A DNA stretch of 64,000 bases from DASWFI01 sp036394315 (lineage in GTDB: Bacteria; Patescibacteriota; Doudnabacteria; UBA920; O2-02-FULL-48-8): contig DASWFI010000007.1 in the NCBI GenBank assembly GCA_036394315.1, positions 1 to 64,000 on the forward strand, in the 5' to 3' direction. The translations under genes and the position numbers were made by a program. Positions 39,518-47,097 of this stretch are shown piece by piece. The notes below the pieces were generated by a model that saw only the letters and a list, made by a program, of their open reading frames with translations, ran no database searches and was not told where the DNA came from. Position 1 is the stretch's first letter. Every line of letters starts with the position of its first letter.

Positions 39518-40531
39518 TCATTTACTAATCATGTATAACTTATTGTCTCGGCTGTCGGTGTAATAAATCGTATTACCGATAAGCATTACATTTTTTGATT
39601 GCACTTCGGAAGTTGGTTCAAAATAACTTTCAGATTTACCATTGCTCAAATTCAATTTTATGAACGTATCTCCGGATTTATCAGACTTGGGCACGGCGGC
39701 ATAAAAAATTTTTCCAGATGCATCGGCCGTGATTTTATCTAGAGCCGTGTTTAAATTCAAATCAATAGCCAACTTATTTAAAACATCAAATAAATAGATC
39801 TTGGAATTTTGAGCGTACAGAAACATATTCCCTACGGGAAGCCATAATACGCCGGTGTTCTTCCCAGTGTCTACCAAGGTGCTCATGGCACCGGAGTCCA
39901 GATTGGTCGCGTAAATTTTATTGGTATCACCCTCAATTTTGGAGCGATACATTAAGATAGTTTTACCGTCGGGCGAAGCTTTTAGGATCAAATCCGGCCA
40001 GAATAATGGTGCGATAATTTTGTATCCGGAGCCGTCAGCATTGGCCCTCACCAGCTGTTGAGATTTTTTGTCCGAGGCTTGCCAGACGTAAACCACCCGT
40101 TTGCCATCAGGGAGCCACTCTATCCACTGCACATTGTCCGCTAAGTTGATAAAAAACTTGTTGGCACTGTCGAAATAATCTTTATAAAATTTATTGCCAT
40201 CAACGGCAAAAGATATGAAATCGGATCCTTGCTTGGGCCAAATAACACTCCGTAGCTTGCCATTCGGCAATGGTGGCAGTGGAAATTCTGAAATATTAGT
40301 GCCGTCGGTATTGACCTTAAACAGACGCCCATCAGCATTAAAATACCAAATGGAGTTATTATCAAAAGCCCCGACTGGAGAAATTACGGCTTCATCCAAA
40401 ATTTTCTTTATGGAAGGAGGGCTCTGGGTATAAGTATTTGTTTTCTGTGACTGTTTTTTCGCATAAAATAAAACCCCGCCGATTATCAGCAATATTATCA
40501 CCCCTATGATTATAAGATTTCGTTTATTCAT
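39518..40531 (-). CDS. Membrane-anchored beta-propeller protein of the secretion locus
   Basis: 337 aa. N-terminal anchor helix (LIIIGVIILLIIGGVLFYA), then a TolB/WD40-like repeat domain: WYFNADGRLFKVNTDGTNI, WIEWLPDGKRVVYVW, LKASPDGKTILMYRSKI, VLWLPVGNMFLYAQNSKIYL. Propellers of this type bind partners outside the membrane. Last gene of the transcript that carries PrgI and VirB4 homologues, 3 bp after the M15 peptidase gene; role in the apparatus is inferred from this. Confidence 0.78.
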   Translation of the reverse strand: MNKRNLIIIGVIILLIIGGVLFYAKKQSQKTNTYTQSPPSIKKILDEAVISPVGAFDNNSIWYFNADGRLFKVNTDGTNISEFPLPPLPNGKLRSVIWPKQGSDFISFAVDGNKFYKDYFDSANKFFINLADNVQWIEWLPDGKRVVYVWQASDKKSQQLVRANADGSGYKIIAPLFWPDLILKASPDGKTILMYRSKIEGDTNKIYATNLDSGAMSTLVDTGKNTGVLWLPVGNMFLYAQNSKIYLFDVLNKLAIDLNLNTALDKITADASGKIFYAAVPKSDKSGDTFIKLNLSNGKSESYFEPTSEVQSKNVMLIGNTIYYTDSRDNKLYMISK

Positions 40532-40534
40532 ATT

Positions 40535-41827
40535 TTAATAAGGCATATAATATTCACTGGGATTTGTAAACGCTTGAAGTTCTCCTTGTCTGCCTACACA
40601 ATTCGGATCACTGGATAATCCCATATGCACATGGGCTCCGCTGGCTCGATCTGACGGCCGCCTGTATTCATCCTGGATGTATCCAAAGCCAGCTGAGCGT
40701 CCAAGAGATACCAGGGCGTCAATCCGAGCTGCATCGGCGGGCGAAGGATTTCTAGGGTCACCCACCGGAGGAATAAGCACAAAGTCGGTTGCCTCTCCTA
40801 GCATATGACAGCTATAAGCATAATTATGCGGGGCAGCGCAGTTTGGCTGCCGTAGGGCACTGGTGACCACAAAATTAATACCAGCACTGCTCTTGTTTGC
40901 AAAAACCTTATTTACTAAATCCAATTGCGCTTGTTTTACTCTTGGAAAATCACAGATCGATACTCCAAAATTATAGGAACTAATATATGCTTGAGGGATA
41001 TCAGCTAATAAACTATAACCTCCTGATGTTCCTCCGCCCCCGCTCCTGCTGGGGACTTGGGTATCAGCCGCTGAACAAAAATCTCCCCGGATCGCTGTTA
41101 TAGTCGTACCAATATTAAAAGGTAAGAAATGAGCAGCTATTGCGGCTTTACCACTAGCATCGCCACAAGCAGCCCAATACCCTGAATAAATTATAACAAT
41201 GAACACCAGGGGGATGATTGCGACTATAAGATTTGCAAAAAGCAAAGCTATCTGCTGGAACAGGTTCATCCGGCCAAAGATCTTGGAGCCAAATTTGGAC
41301 ATTATCCAATGAAAATCCAGATAGAGAAGAGCTATGGCCGCAGGGATTAACGAAACAATAGTTGGCGAAAGGATAATATCGAGTGTTAAAAAGCCAAAAG
41401 CGAACCAAAGAATAAAAGTGCTCCACGCACTTTTTGCAACTCCGCCTACGCCTTCTCCACGTAATGCCCCGGCCACAGCACCAGCAAGAGCCGCTTCTGA
41501 CCCTGCTCCAAGGCTTGCTGCCTTTTCGGCGAACTTACCAGCGCTCTGACCAGCAGCTGCCTGCTTCGCAGCTCTGACTTTAGCAGAATTTATAGCATAC
41601 CCAGCAAATTTTTTACCATACTTATCAGCTGCATCGGTATTAGCCAGTCCGCCACTACCTGCGAGATTGCCTCCTTCATTTAATAAACCTGCAAATTCTT
41701 CATTACCAGATTTCTTAGCAAAATTTTCACCTAATCTAGCAGCTTTTTGGAGTCTTTGTCTTCTTTGCTGCTGCTTTAAACTGGCGAGTTCCTCTGCATT
41801 TTCCAGTTCCTCATCCAATGTTGGCAT
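40535..41827 (-). CDS. Membrane protein with C-terminal M15-type peptidase domain
   Basis: 430 aa. Ala/Gly-rich coiled N-terminus (about 1-135), three membrane helices (about 136-215), then an outside domain with zinc ligands in SCHMLGEATDFVLI and ASGAHVHMGLS, the H-D-H pattern of D-Ala-D-Ala carboxypeptidase/endolysin (M15) enzymes. In a secretion locus it likely opens peptidoglycan for the channel, the job done elsewhere by VirB1 transglycosylases. Lies 2 bp after virB4. Confidence 0.85.
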   Translation of the reverse strand: MPTLDEELENAEELASLKQQQRRQRLQKAARLGENFAKKSGNEEFAGLLNEGGNLAGSGGLANTDAADKYGKKFAGYAINSAKVRAAKQAAAGQSAGKFAEKAASLGAGSEAALAGAVAGALRGEGVGGVAKSAWSTFILWFAFGFLTLDIILSPTIVSLIPAAIALLYLDFHWIMSKFGSKIFGRMNLFQQIALLFANLIVAIIPLVFIVIIYSGYWAACGDASGKAAIAAHFLPFNIGTTITAIRGDFCSAADTQVPSRSGGGGTSGGYSLLADIPQAYISSYNFGVSICDFPRVKQAQLDLVNKVFANKSSAGINFVVTSALRQPNCAAPHNYAYSCHMLGEATDFVLIPPVGDPRNPSPADAARIDALVSLGRSAGFGYIQDEYRRPSDRASGAHVHMGLSSDPNCVGRQGELQAFTNPSEYYMPY

Positions 41828-41829
41828 AA

Positions 41830-43659
41830 CTATTCGTTGTTATTACGTTGCGCCTGCAGTTGTTTTTTTGCTTCCTCGATTTCCAGAGCGCGTTTGGGGT
41901 CAGTGGTAATAATCTGATCTTCCATATATGAAGCTATAATCTTGATCGCGACATGCTTGAGTCCAGCGAAGAAAATTCCTTCACCCACATCAGATTCCAG
42001 GAGCAGATACTTCTCCCCTTCGGTGAGGTGGAAGGTTTCGGTGATTAGATCAATCGAAGTTGGCGACTGCTTGAGCAACATTTGAATCGAAGAATTATTT
42101 ACGATCGGCGCCCCGTACGGCGATTTCAAAAAATCACCGACATCCTGAGTAATTGTAGTTACCCCCAGATAATATTTTCTCGCACGTTTGGCGATATTCG
42201 ATAAGAATAAAGCTGAGTCGTCGCGCTGCATCATCCACCAAGCTTCATCGATCACTAAAATCCGCTTCTTCAGAGACGAGCGTACCACGTTCCAGATGTA
42301 ACTCAGCGTAACATAGATCGCAATCGGCCTCAGCTGATCTTCCAAATCCCGCACTGAAAATACCACCAACTGGTTATTTAAATTAATATTGGTCCGCTGA
42401 TTAAAAATCCCTGAGAAAGTTCCTTGAGTGTATTTGGTCAGGCGCTGCGCCAGACTCTCGCCACCCACCATCCCTCCTAAAATTTCCACCAAATCCTGCA
42501 TGATTGGCGGTTCGACATTGCTTAAATTGGAATTCGCGGTAATATCTTTTTTAGCGTAAGTTTCCCAGAGTGCCCGATCCATTATGGATTCTTCAGTGGG
42601 ATCCAGCTTACCTAACATCAAATTCATAAGTCCCAAAAGACTGACCACGGCAGCGCGTAAAATATCTTCGTTGGACTCCCCTTCGATCGCACGTGGCAGA
42701 TCAAACGGATTGACCCTTGAATCGGAATTCAGCGAGATATTCAGAAAAGTCCCGCCTACAGCGTTGGAGAGATGCTGGTATTCGTTTTCCGGATCTATAA
42801 CGATGACATCCGTGCCCAACATAAGAGAACGCAAAATTTCAAGCTTGACCGCATAACTTTTGCCGCTGCCCGATTTGGCAAACACCACGGAGTTGGCATT
42901 TTCCATCTGAAACCGGTCAAACAATATCAACCCATTATTGTGGCGGTTGATTCCATAGAGTATGCCGTCGTTGGAAGTAAGCTCTGAGGAAACAAAAGGA
43001 AAAGTCGTGGACAGAGGTTCCGTATTCATATTCGTGGCAATAGCCAGTTCGTCGTTCCCCAAAGGCAATGTGGAATTAAAACCTTGCTCCATCTGCAGTA
43101 TGGCAGGCTTGGCCATGATCAGCTTGGAACCCAAAATTGATTCCAAAGTAGCTGAGGTCTGATCCAGTTCTTTTTGTTCGTTGGCGTAGATCGTGAAATA
43201 CACTGAAAATCGGAAATATCTTTCAGTGCCCTGCTGCAATCTGTCCCGCAGGCCCTCGATATCCTGCAGGGCGGTCTCCATCATCGGATCGCGGACGTTT
43301 CCTTTTTCCTGGCCCATGCGCATGGAAGATTCGACTTGTCCGACTTTATTTCGCAGTTTTTTCATTATCTCCTCAGTATCCATTGGGTATATAAACATCG
43401 ACATGTCCATGGGTACATCGAGACTAATGATCGGAGCCAGCCAGTCCACGGAAATAAACCGCGGATAAGAAAGGACGAAAAATGTCCGGGCCAGTTTACC
43501 CGAAACTTCCACGGAATTTTGAGTAACGCGAAAAGCTGAAGGCGCGATCAAATCACGCAGAGTGTTCAATCCTTTTTTGTACTCACGCTCTTTTTCTACC
43601 AGCTGCCTTTGCAGCTCGCGTTGAGGATCCAATTGTTGATTTACCTTAAATAATGCCAT
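41830..43659 (-). CDS. virB4: VirB4/TraC-like type IV secretion ATPase
   Basis: 609 aa. Walker A FAKSGSGKSYAVKLEILRSL (Lys267), Walker B-like RILVIDEAWWMMQ, and QDVGDFLKSPYG (HerA/FtsK-type motif). An N-terminal region (about 20-230) with QRELQRQLVEKEREY corresponds to the CagE/TrbE domain. It powers assembly or substrate passage in the channel. It follows a 231-aa protein that looks like the missing front part of TraC. Confidence 0.94.
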   Translation of the reverse strand: MALFKVNQQLDPQRELQRQLVEKEREYKKGLNTLRDLIAPSAFRVTQNSVEVSGKLARTFFVLSYPRFISVDWLAPIISLDVPMDMSMFIYPMDTEEIMKKLRNKVGQVESSMRMGQEKGNVRDPMMETALQDIEGLRDRLQQGTERYFRFSVYFTIYANEQKELDQTSATLESILGSKLIMAKPAILQMEQGFNSTLPLGNDELAIATNMNTEPLSTTFPFVSSELTSNDGILYGINRHNNGLILFDRFQMENANSVVFAKSGSGKSYAVKLEILRSLMLGTDVIVIDPENEYQHLSNAVGGTFLNISLNSDSRVNPFDLPRAIEGESNEDILRAAVVSLLGLMNLMLGKLDPTEESIMDRALWETYAKKDITANSNLSNVEPPIMQDLVEILGGMVGGESLAQRLTKYTQGTFSGIFNQRTNINLNNQLVVFSVRDLEDQLRPIAIYVTLSYIWNVVRSSLKKRILVIDEAWWMMQRDDSALFLSNIAKRARKYYLGVTTITQDVGDFLKSPYGAPIVNNSSIQMLLKQSPTSIDLITETFHLTEGEKYLLLESDVGEGIFFAGLKHVAIKIIASYMEDQIITTDPKRALEIEEAKKQLQAQRNNNE

Positions 43660-43666
43660 AGCAATA

Positions 43667-44362
43667 TTATTCTCTAGCTATATCGAGCTCGTCTATACTT
43701 TTAATTTTTATCGGAGATGCTGTATCCAGGTTGTAGCTGTTGTAAACTAGTTCTATCAATTCTTCGGTGTTAAGCGCGATAGTTTTTAATCCCATTTGAG
43801 CCAAGCCGGTGGTTACTTGATTGACTCTCTTAAGTAATTCTTCGCGCGCTTTTTCGAAATCCCGGTTTTTGATAGATATTTCCTTAGCGGGATTAAACAA
43901 ATTGGTAAACTTTTCAAAAAATCCTTTTTTAACAGCGCCCGTGCCTAGAGGAATAATAACGTAAAAAGTTTTATTCATAATACTGGCAAACTCAATCAGC
44001 TTCTCTATGTACTCGACATATTCCTGGGTCTGCATCCGGAGCAGTTCATTTGTCTGCTGCTGCATCACTCCCCGCAATTTATCCAAATAAGAATTAATAT
44101 CTAGCTTCCTTGATTGCATTAAAATCTGAATGGAAAATTCCAGAGCATTCAGAAAATTTTGATAAGATCCGATGAGAGCATTTTGCTCCTCCGCGCTTTT
44201 AAGAGAAAAGTTGGTAGATGATACTGCCAACACCGCACGCAACGAACCATCTCGCAGGACCATCGTGGCTTCTTTGATCTCTTGAATATCCAAATACGCC
44301 TGCGTGGACGCAGTGGGTTTGTTGCCAGACATGGAGTTAGATTGCATTTCTTGCTTTGCCAT
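43667..44362 (-). CDS. TraC/VirB4 N-terminal-like secretion protein
   Basis: 231 aa. IKEATMVLRDGSLRAVLAVS and NALEFSIQILMQSRKLDINS match the start of conjugative VirB4/TraC ATPases, but no P-loop is present. In CPR loci this domain is often a separate gene before VirB4, as here (4-aa gap, same strand). It overlaps prgI by 1 bp. It probably works with VirB4 as one machine. Confidence 0.8.
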   Translation of the reverse strand: MAKQEMQSNSMSGNKPTASTQAYLDIQEIKEATMVLRDGSLRAVLAVSSTNFSLKSAEEQNALIGSYQNFLNALEFSIQILMQSRKLDINSYLDKLRGVMQQQTNELLRMQTQEYVEYIEKLIEFASIMNKTFYVIIPLGTGAVKKGFFEKFTNLFNPAKEISIKNRDFEKAREELLKRVNQVTTGLAQMGLKTIALNTEELIELVYNSYNLDTASPIKIKSIDELDIARE

Positions 44363-44805
44363 TATGATTTTTGTTCTAACAGCTTTTTTTCCTCTTCCGT
44401 TTTCTGGTCCAGGAGATAAGCCAGTTTTTTCAAACGGCTTTCGTTCGGTTCATCTAATTTATTCTTGGCCAAAACTATAGTTTCTGCTTTTTTTTCTGTC
44501 TTAAAAGACATGTTCACGCTGACATCCTCCCGCTTAAAAATCCTCACTTGGGGTCTTGATGTAAAAGCCACAAACACTCCAATATAACTGAAGAGTGGTC
44601 GGCCGTTAAATTTACCAAACGTAAGTCCTAACCCTAATAAGGAAGTAGGGATTGCAAAAAAGTAAAAGAAGATGGACAGCTTAAGCAGGGAGTAAAAAAA
44701 CATGACTATGCCGCCGGTTGCTAGAATAATCAAAAACTGCTTTAAAGTCAGAGGGCCAATCAGTTTATCTTCGACTTCTGTGAATTGTGGTACAGCGTAT
44801 TGCAT
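44362..44805 (-). CDS. PrgI family (VirB3-like) membrane protein
   Basis: 147 aa. MQYAVPQFTEVEDKLIGPLT then two membrane helices (FLIILATGGIVMFFYSL and IFFYFFAIPTSLLGLGLTFG), FNGRPLFSYIG and a polar tail. PrgI proteins take the place of VirB3 next to VirB4. First gene of the second secretion transcript, with its promoter at 44855-44883. Confidence 0.93.
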   Translation of the reverse strand: MQYAVPQFTEVEDKLIGPLTLKQFLIILATGGIVMFFYSLLKLSIFFYFFAIPTSLLGLGLTFGKFNGRPLFSYIGVFVAFTSRPQVRIFKREDVSVNMSFKTEKKAETIVLAKNKLDEPNESRLKKLAYLLDQKTEEEKKLLEQKS

Positions 44806-44854
44806 TTGTTTTGAGGGTGATTTTGTTTCAAAAACTGTCTAAAACTTCTCAAAC

Positions 44855-44883
44855 ATTATACCACAAAAGATCAATCTAATCAA
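44855..44883 (-). promoter_or_regulatory. Promoter of the prgI-virB4 transcript
   Basis: TTGATT, 17-nt spacer, TGG-TATAAT (extended -10), minus strand. Confidence 0.7.
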
Positions 44884-44949
44884 AAAAATCCTTACGTAGA
44901 CACCCTAGAACCTTTCAAAGTCGGTCGGGAATGGGATACTCCGTATAAT

Positions 44950-45393
44950 CTAACGCACAAAGTTTCTCAGCCATTTAGCCCACCCCTCTCCTTCATCCTC
45001 ATAAATGCTCCAAAATTCAGCAGGCCGGACAATCTTAACGCCCTTGTATTTTTCTATCTTCAAAAGATGCCTATCAGAAGTGATTAGATAATCAGCAAAG
45101 CTGGCCACAGCCGATTCCAAAATTTTATTATCTTCATTGTCTTCTTCCACCACACTCAGGCGTTGCGAATTGTTTACGGGTTTGATGGTATCGAAAAAGT
45201 ACTCCAGTTTTTTTAAATATCCTTCATCAGAAATTTTTTTATTCGCCAAAAACTTATTTTCTCTCAATGTTGCTGTGTTGGCGTAAGCTTCTATTTGCCC
45301 GCCAATAACCAGATCAACTATCCGATTACTGTAATTATAAAAATCGGATGAGCCGTCAATAAGAAGATTTGTATCTATTACAATTTTATACAT
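44950..45393 (-). CDS. PIN domain protein (putative toxin component)
   Basis: 147 aa. Acidic residues of the PIN site: IVIDTNLLIDGS (Asp near 6), an internal EEDNEDNKILESAV (two Asp/Glu), and FADYLITSDRHLL (Asp). It is a Mg-dependent RNase fold, as in VapC-type toxins. No antitoxin is next to it, and it interrupts the secretion locus between two transcripts, so it may be an orphan or a decayed pair. Confidence 0.9.
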   Translation of the reverse strand: MYKIVIDTNLLIDGSSDFYNYSNRIVDLVIGGQIEAYANTATLRENKFLANKKISDEGYLKKLEYFFDTIKPVNNSQRLSVVEEDNEDNKILESAVASFADYLITSDRHLLKIEKYKGVKIVRPAEFWSIYEDEGEGWAKWLRNFVR

Positions 45394-45401
45394 AAATGAC
45401 T

Positions 45402-45482
45402 AATTACAAATTTCCAGGGACAAATAAATAATGCCCAATTTTCAACTTGGACATTATATCATTTTATTTGAAACTTGTAATT
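45402..45482. repeat. Long imperfect inverted repeat
   Basis: Left arm starts AATTACAAATTTC and ends AATAATGCCCAA; right arm starts TTGGACATTAT and ends GAAACTTGTAATT. The arms, about 36 nt each, pair with several mismatches around TTTTCAAC. MITE-like or a strong RNA hairpin between the PIN gene and the 532-aa gene. Confidence 0.6.
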
Positions 45483-45495
45483 TGATATTCAATGC

Positions 45496-47094
45496 TTACA
45501 ATCTTTGTATTTCTTTTCTCAAATCTGCTATGGCTTCAAATTCTTGTTTAGTCAAATCATTATTTGTTTCCACTCCTGAAAATATCGCTTGGCCGTGAGC
45601 CATATAGGATCGGAACAGCGGACTTTCTTCAAAAGCAGTCAAAGCATAATAAGGTATAACTCTATTTGAAAGCGCCAGATCCACAATTTTTGTTTTCAAA
45701 CGCTGAATTTGCTGATCCAATGGGCCTCGTCTCAAATGACTCAACATGATCTTTTTCAAATCATCCATATTTTTTATGTCTGAAAAGGTCGCCTCAAAAG
45801 TGGAAACCGGCCTGGTTATTTTCTCTGGTCCGATAGATGTCGAGTCGGATGACCGGACAGATGATGGAGCAATACTGGCCGGAGTTACTACTGGCATAGG
45901 TGTTTGGAGTATTATTGGTATAGCTGGAGCTACAGTTGCCACTGGGGCCGGTGGTTTAACTACGGGTGCAGACGGTGCAGTTATAGCCTTAGGTGCCACA
46001 TACCGAACTTGTTTCGGGATCTCTGTGTGGGGCGGCAATTCAGGCGTTGAAACCTCTCTCTTGATCTCAGAATTTATTTTATTCAAATCAGGGTTATTCT
46101 TAACCACGGGAGGGGGTATTGGCTTTACTTGCGCTTCCATTCGATGCTTCAAAACTTCTAAATCAGCTCCGTGCCCGGCCGGTGGAGGAGCAGAAACTTC
46201 AGCTAGTTTTTTCTCAAAGGCAGTAATTTCTTTAACCGCTTGCGGGGCGGAGGGTATGAGTGGTTTAGCCATTACAGATGTTGTAGGCTTAAATGTTGGC
46301 ACTGAGGATAAAACTGGTTGTGGCTCAGGCCTTAGTGGTTTTGGAACTGGTGGTCGAGTAACGGAAACTGGCTTAGGTACTGGAATAGGTGCGGGTTGTA
46401 ATGCTTCTTCCTTTTCTATTACGGGGACATAATTTGGATATTTTAACAAATTATAAATACCTAACACTGAAGACAACAATTGTTTATCGCCAGGACTCAA
46501 TGTCTTAACATTTGGACTTGAATAAAAATATTGAGTCATTTGATAGCTGACCCCGCTTAAAGATTTGGGATCAATATAACCCAAGTAATCTTTAATCCAA
46601 TTACCAAGGGTATTACGAACGCTCTCTCCGGTTTTTAAACTTACCTGTTGGGTACCGATAGTTTCCTCATTTTGTGCCAGAGCACGGATGAGCTTTTGCC
46701 TTTCCTCAAAATCCGGCTCTGCTCCGAACTCAAATAGCCGCAAGTACTTCTGAAGGTAATCGATAACACTCGTATTGTTCTTCATAGAAACCACTATAAT
46801 TTCAGAAAGGGTCTGTTCCCGAAATTTATTACCCAACATCTGAAACGCTTGCCAGCCGAGTTTCATTTGAATTTTCTTAAGCCTGGTATAAATCTCTGTC
46901 CCGTTAATCACGCCGGCATATTTATCGACTAATGCACCCAAAGTTTCGTAAAGTTCCGCTCCCTGACCCGGCTCGTAATCATACATCGGATCCGATGCCA
47001 GTTTTTCAATCAAACCCAAAACTTTCGGATCTTTTAATTGATCCGCTGTCAATCCATTCAAGCTCTCAACTGATAAATTATTCAGATCTGTCAT
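45496..47094 (-). CDS. Proline-rich protein of the secretion locus, unknown function
   Basis: 532 aa, no membrane segment seen. N-terminal 200 residues are helical (LSVESLNGLTADQLKDPKVL start), the middle is Pro/Val-rich and low complexity (about 230-430, many PxP and PKP), and the C-terminal 90 residues are helical again. It lies 3 bp after the VirB6-like gene on the same transcript. Not assigned to a family; possibly a cytoplasmic partner or substrate of the system. Confidence 0.7.
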   Translation of the reverse strand: MTDLNNLSVESLNGLTADQLKDPKVLGLIEKLASDPMYDYEPGQGAELYETLGALVDKYAGVINGTEIYTRLKKIQMKLGWQAFQMLGNKFREQTLSEIIVVSMKNNTSVIDYLQKYLRLFEFGAEPDFEERQKLIRALAQNEETIGTQQVSLKTGESVRNTLGNWIKDYLGYIDPKSLSGVSYQMTQYFYSSPNVKTLSPGDKQLLSSVLGIYNLLKYPNYVPVIEKEEALQPAPIPVPKPVSVTRPPVPKPLRPEPQPVLSSVPTFKPTTSVMAKPLIPSAPQAVKEITAFEKKLAEVSAPPPAGHGADLEVLKHRMEAQVKPIPPPVVKNNPDLNKINSEIKREVSTPELPPHTEIPKQVRYVAPKAITAPSAPVVKPPAPVATVAPAIPIILQTPMPVVTPASIAPSSVRSSDSTSIGPEKITRPVSTFEATFSDIKNMDDLKKIMLSHLRRGPLDQQIQRLKTKIVDLALSNRVIPYYALTAFEESPLFRSYMAHGQAIFSGVETNNDLTKQEFEAIADLRKEIQRL

Positions 47095-47097
47095 GTT

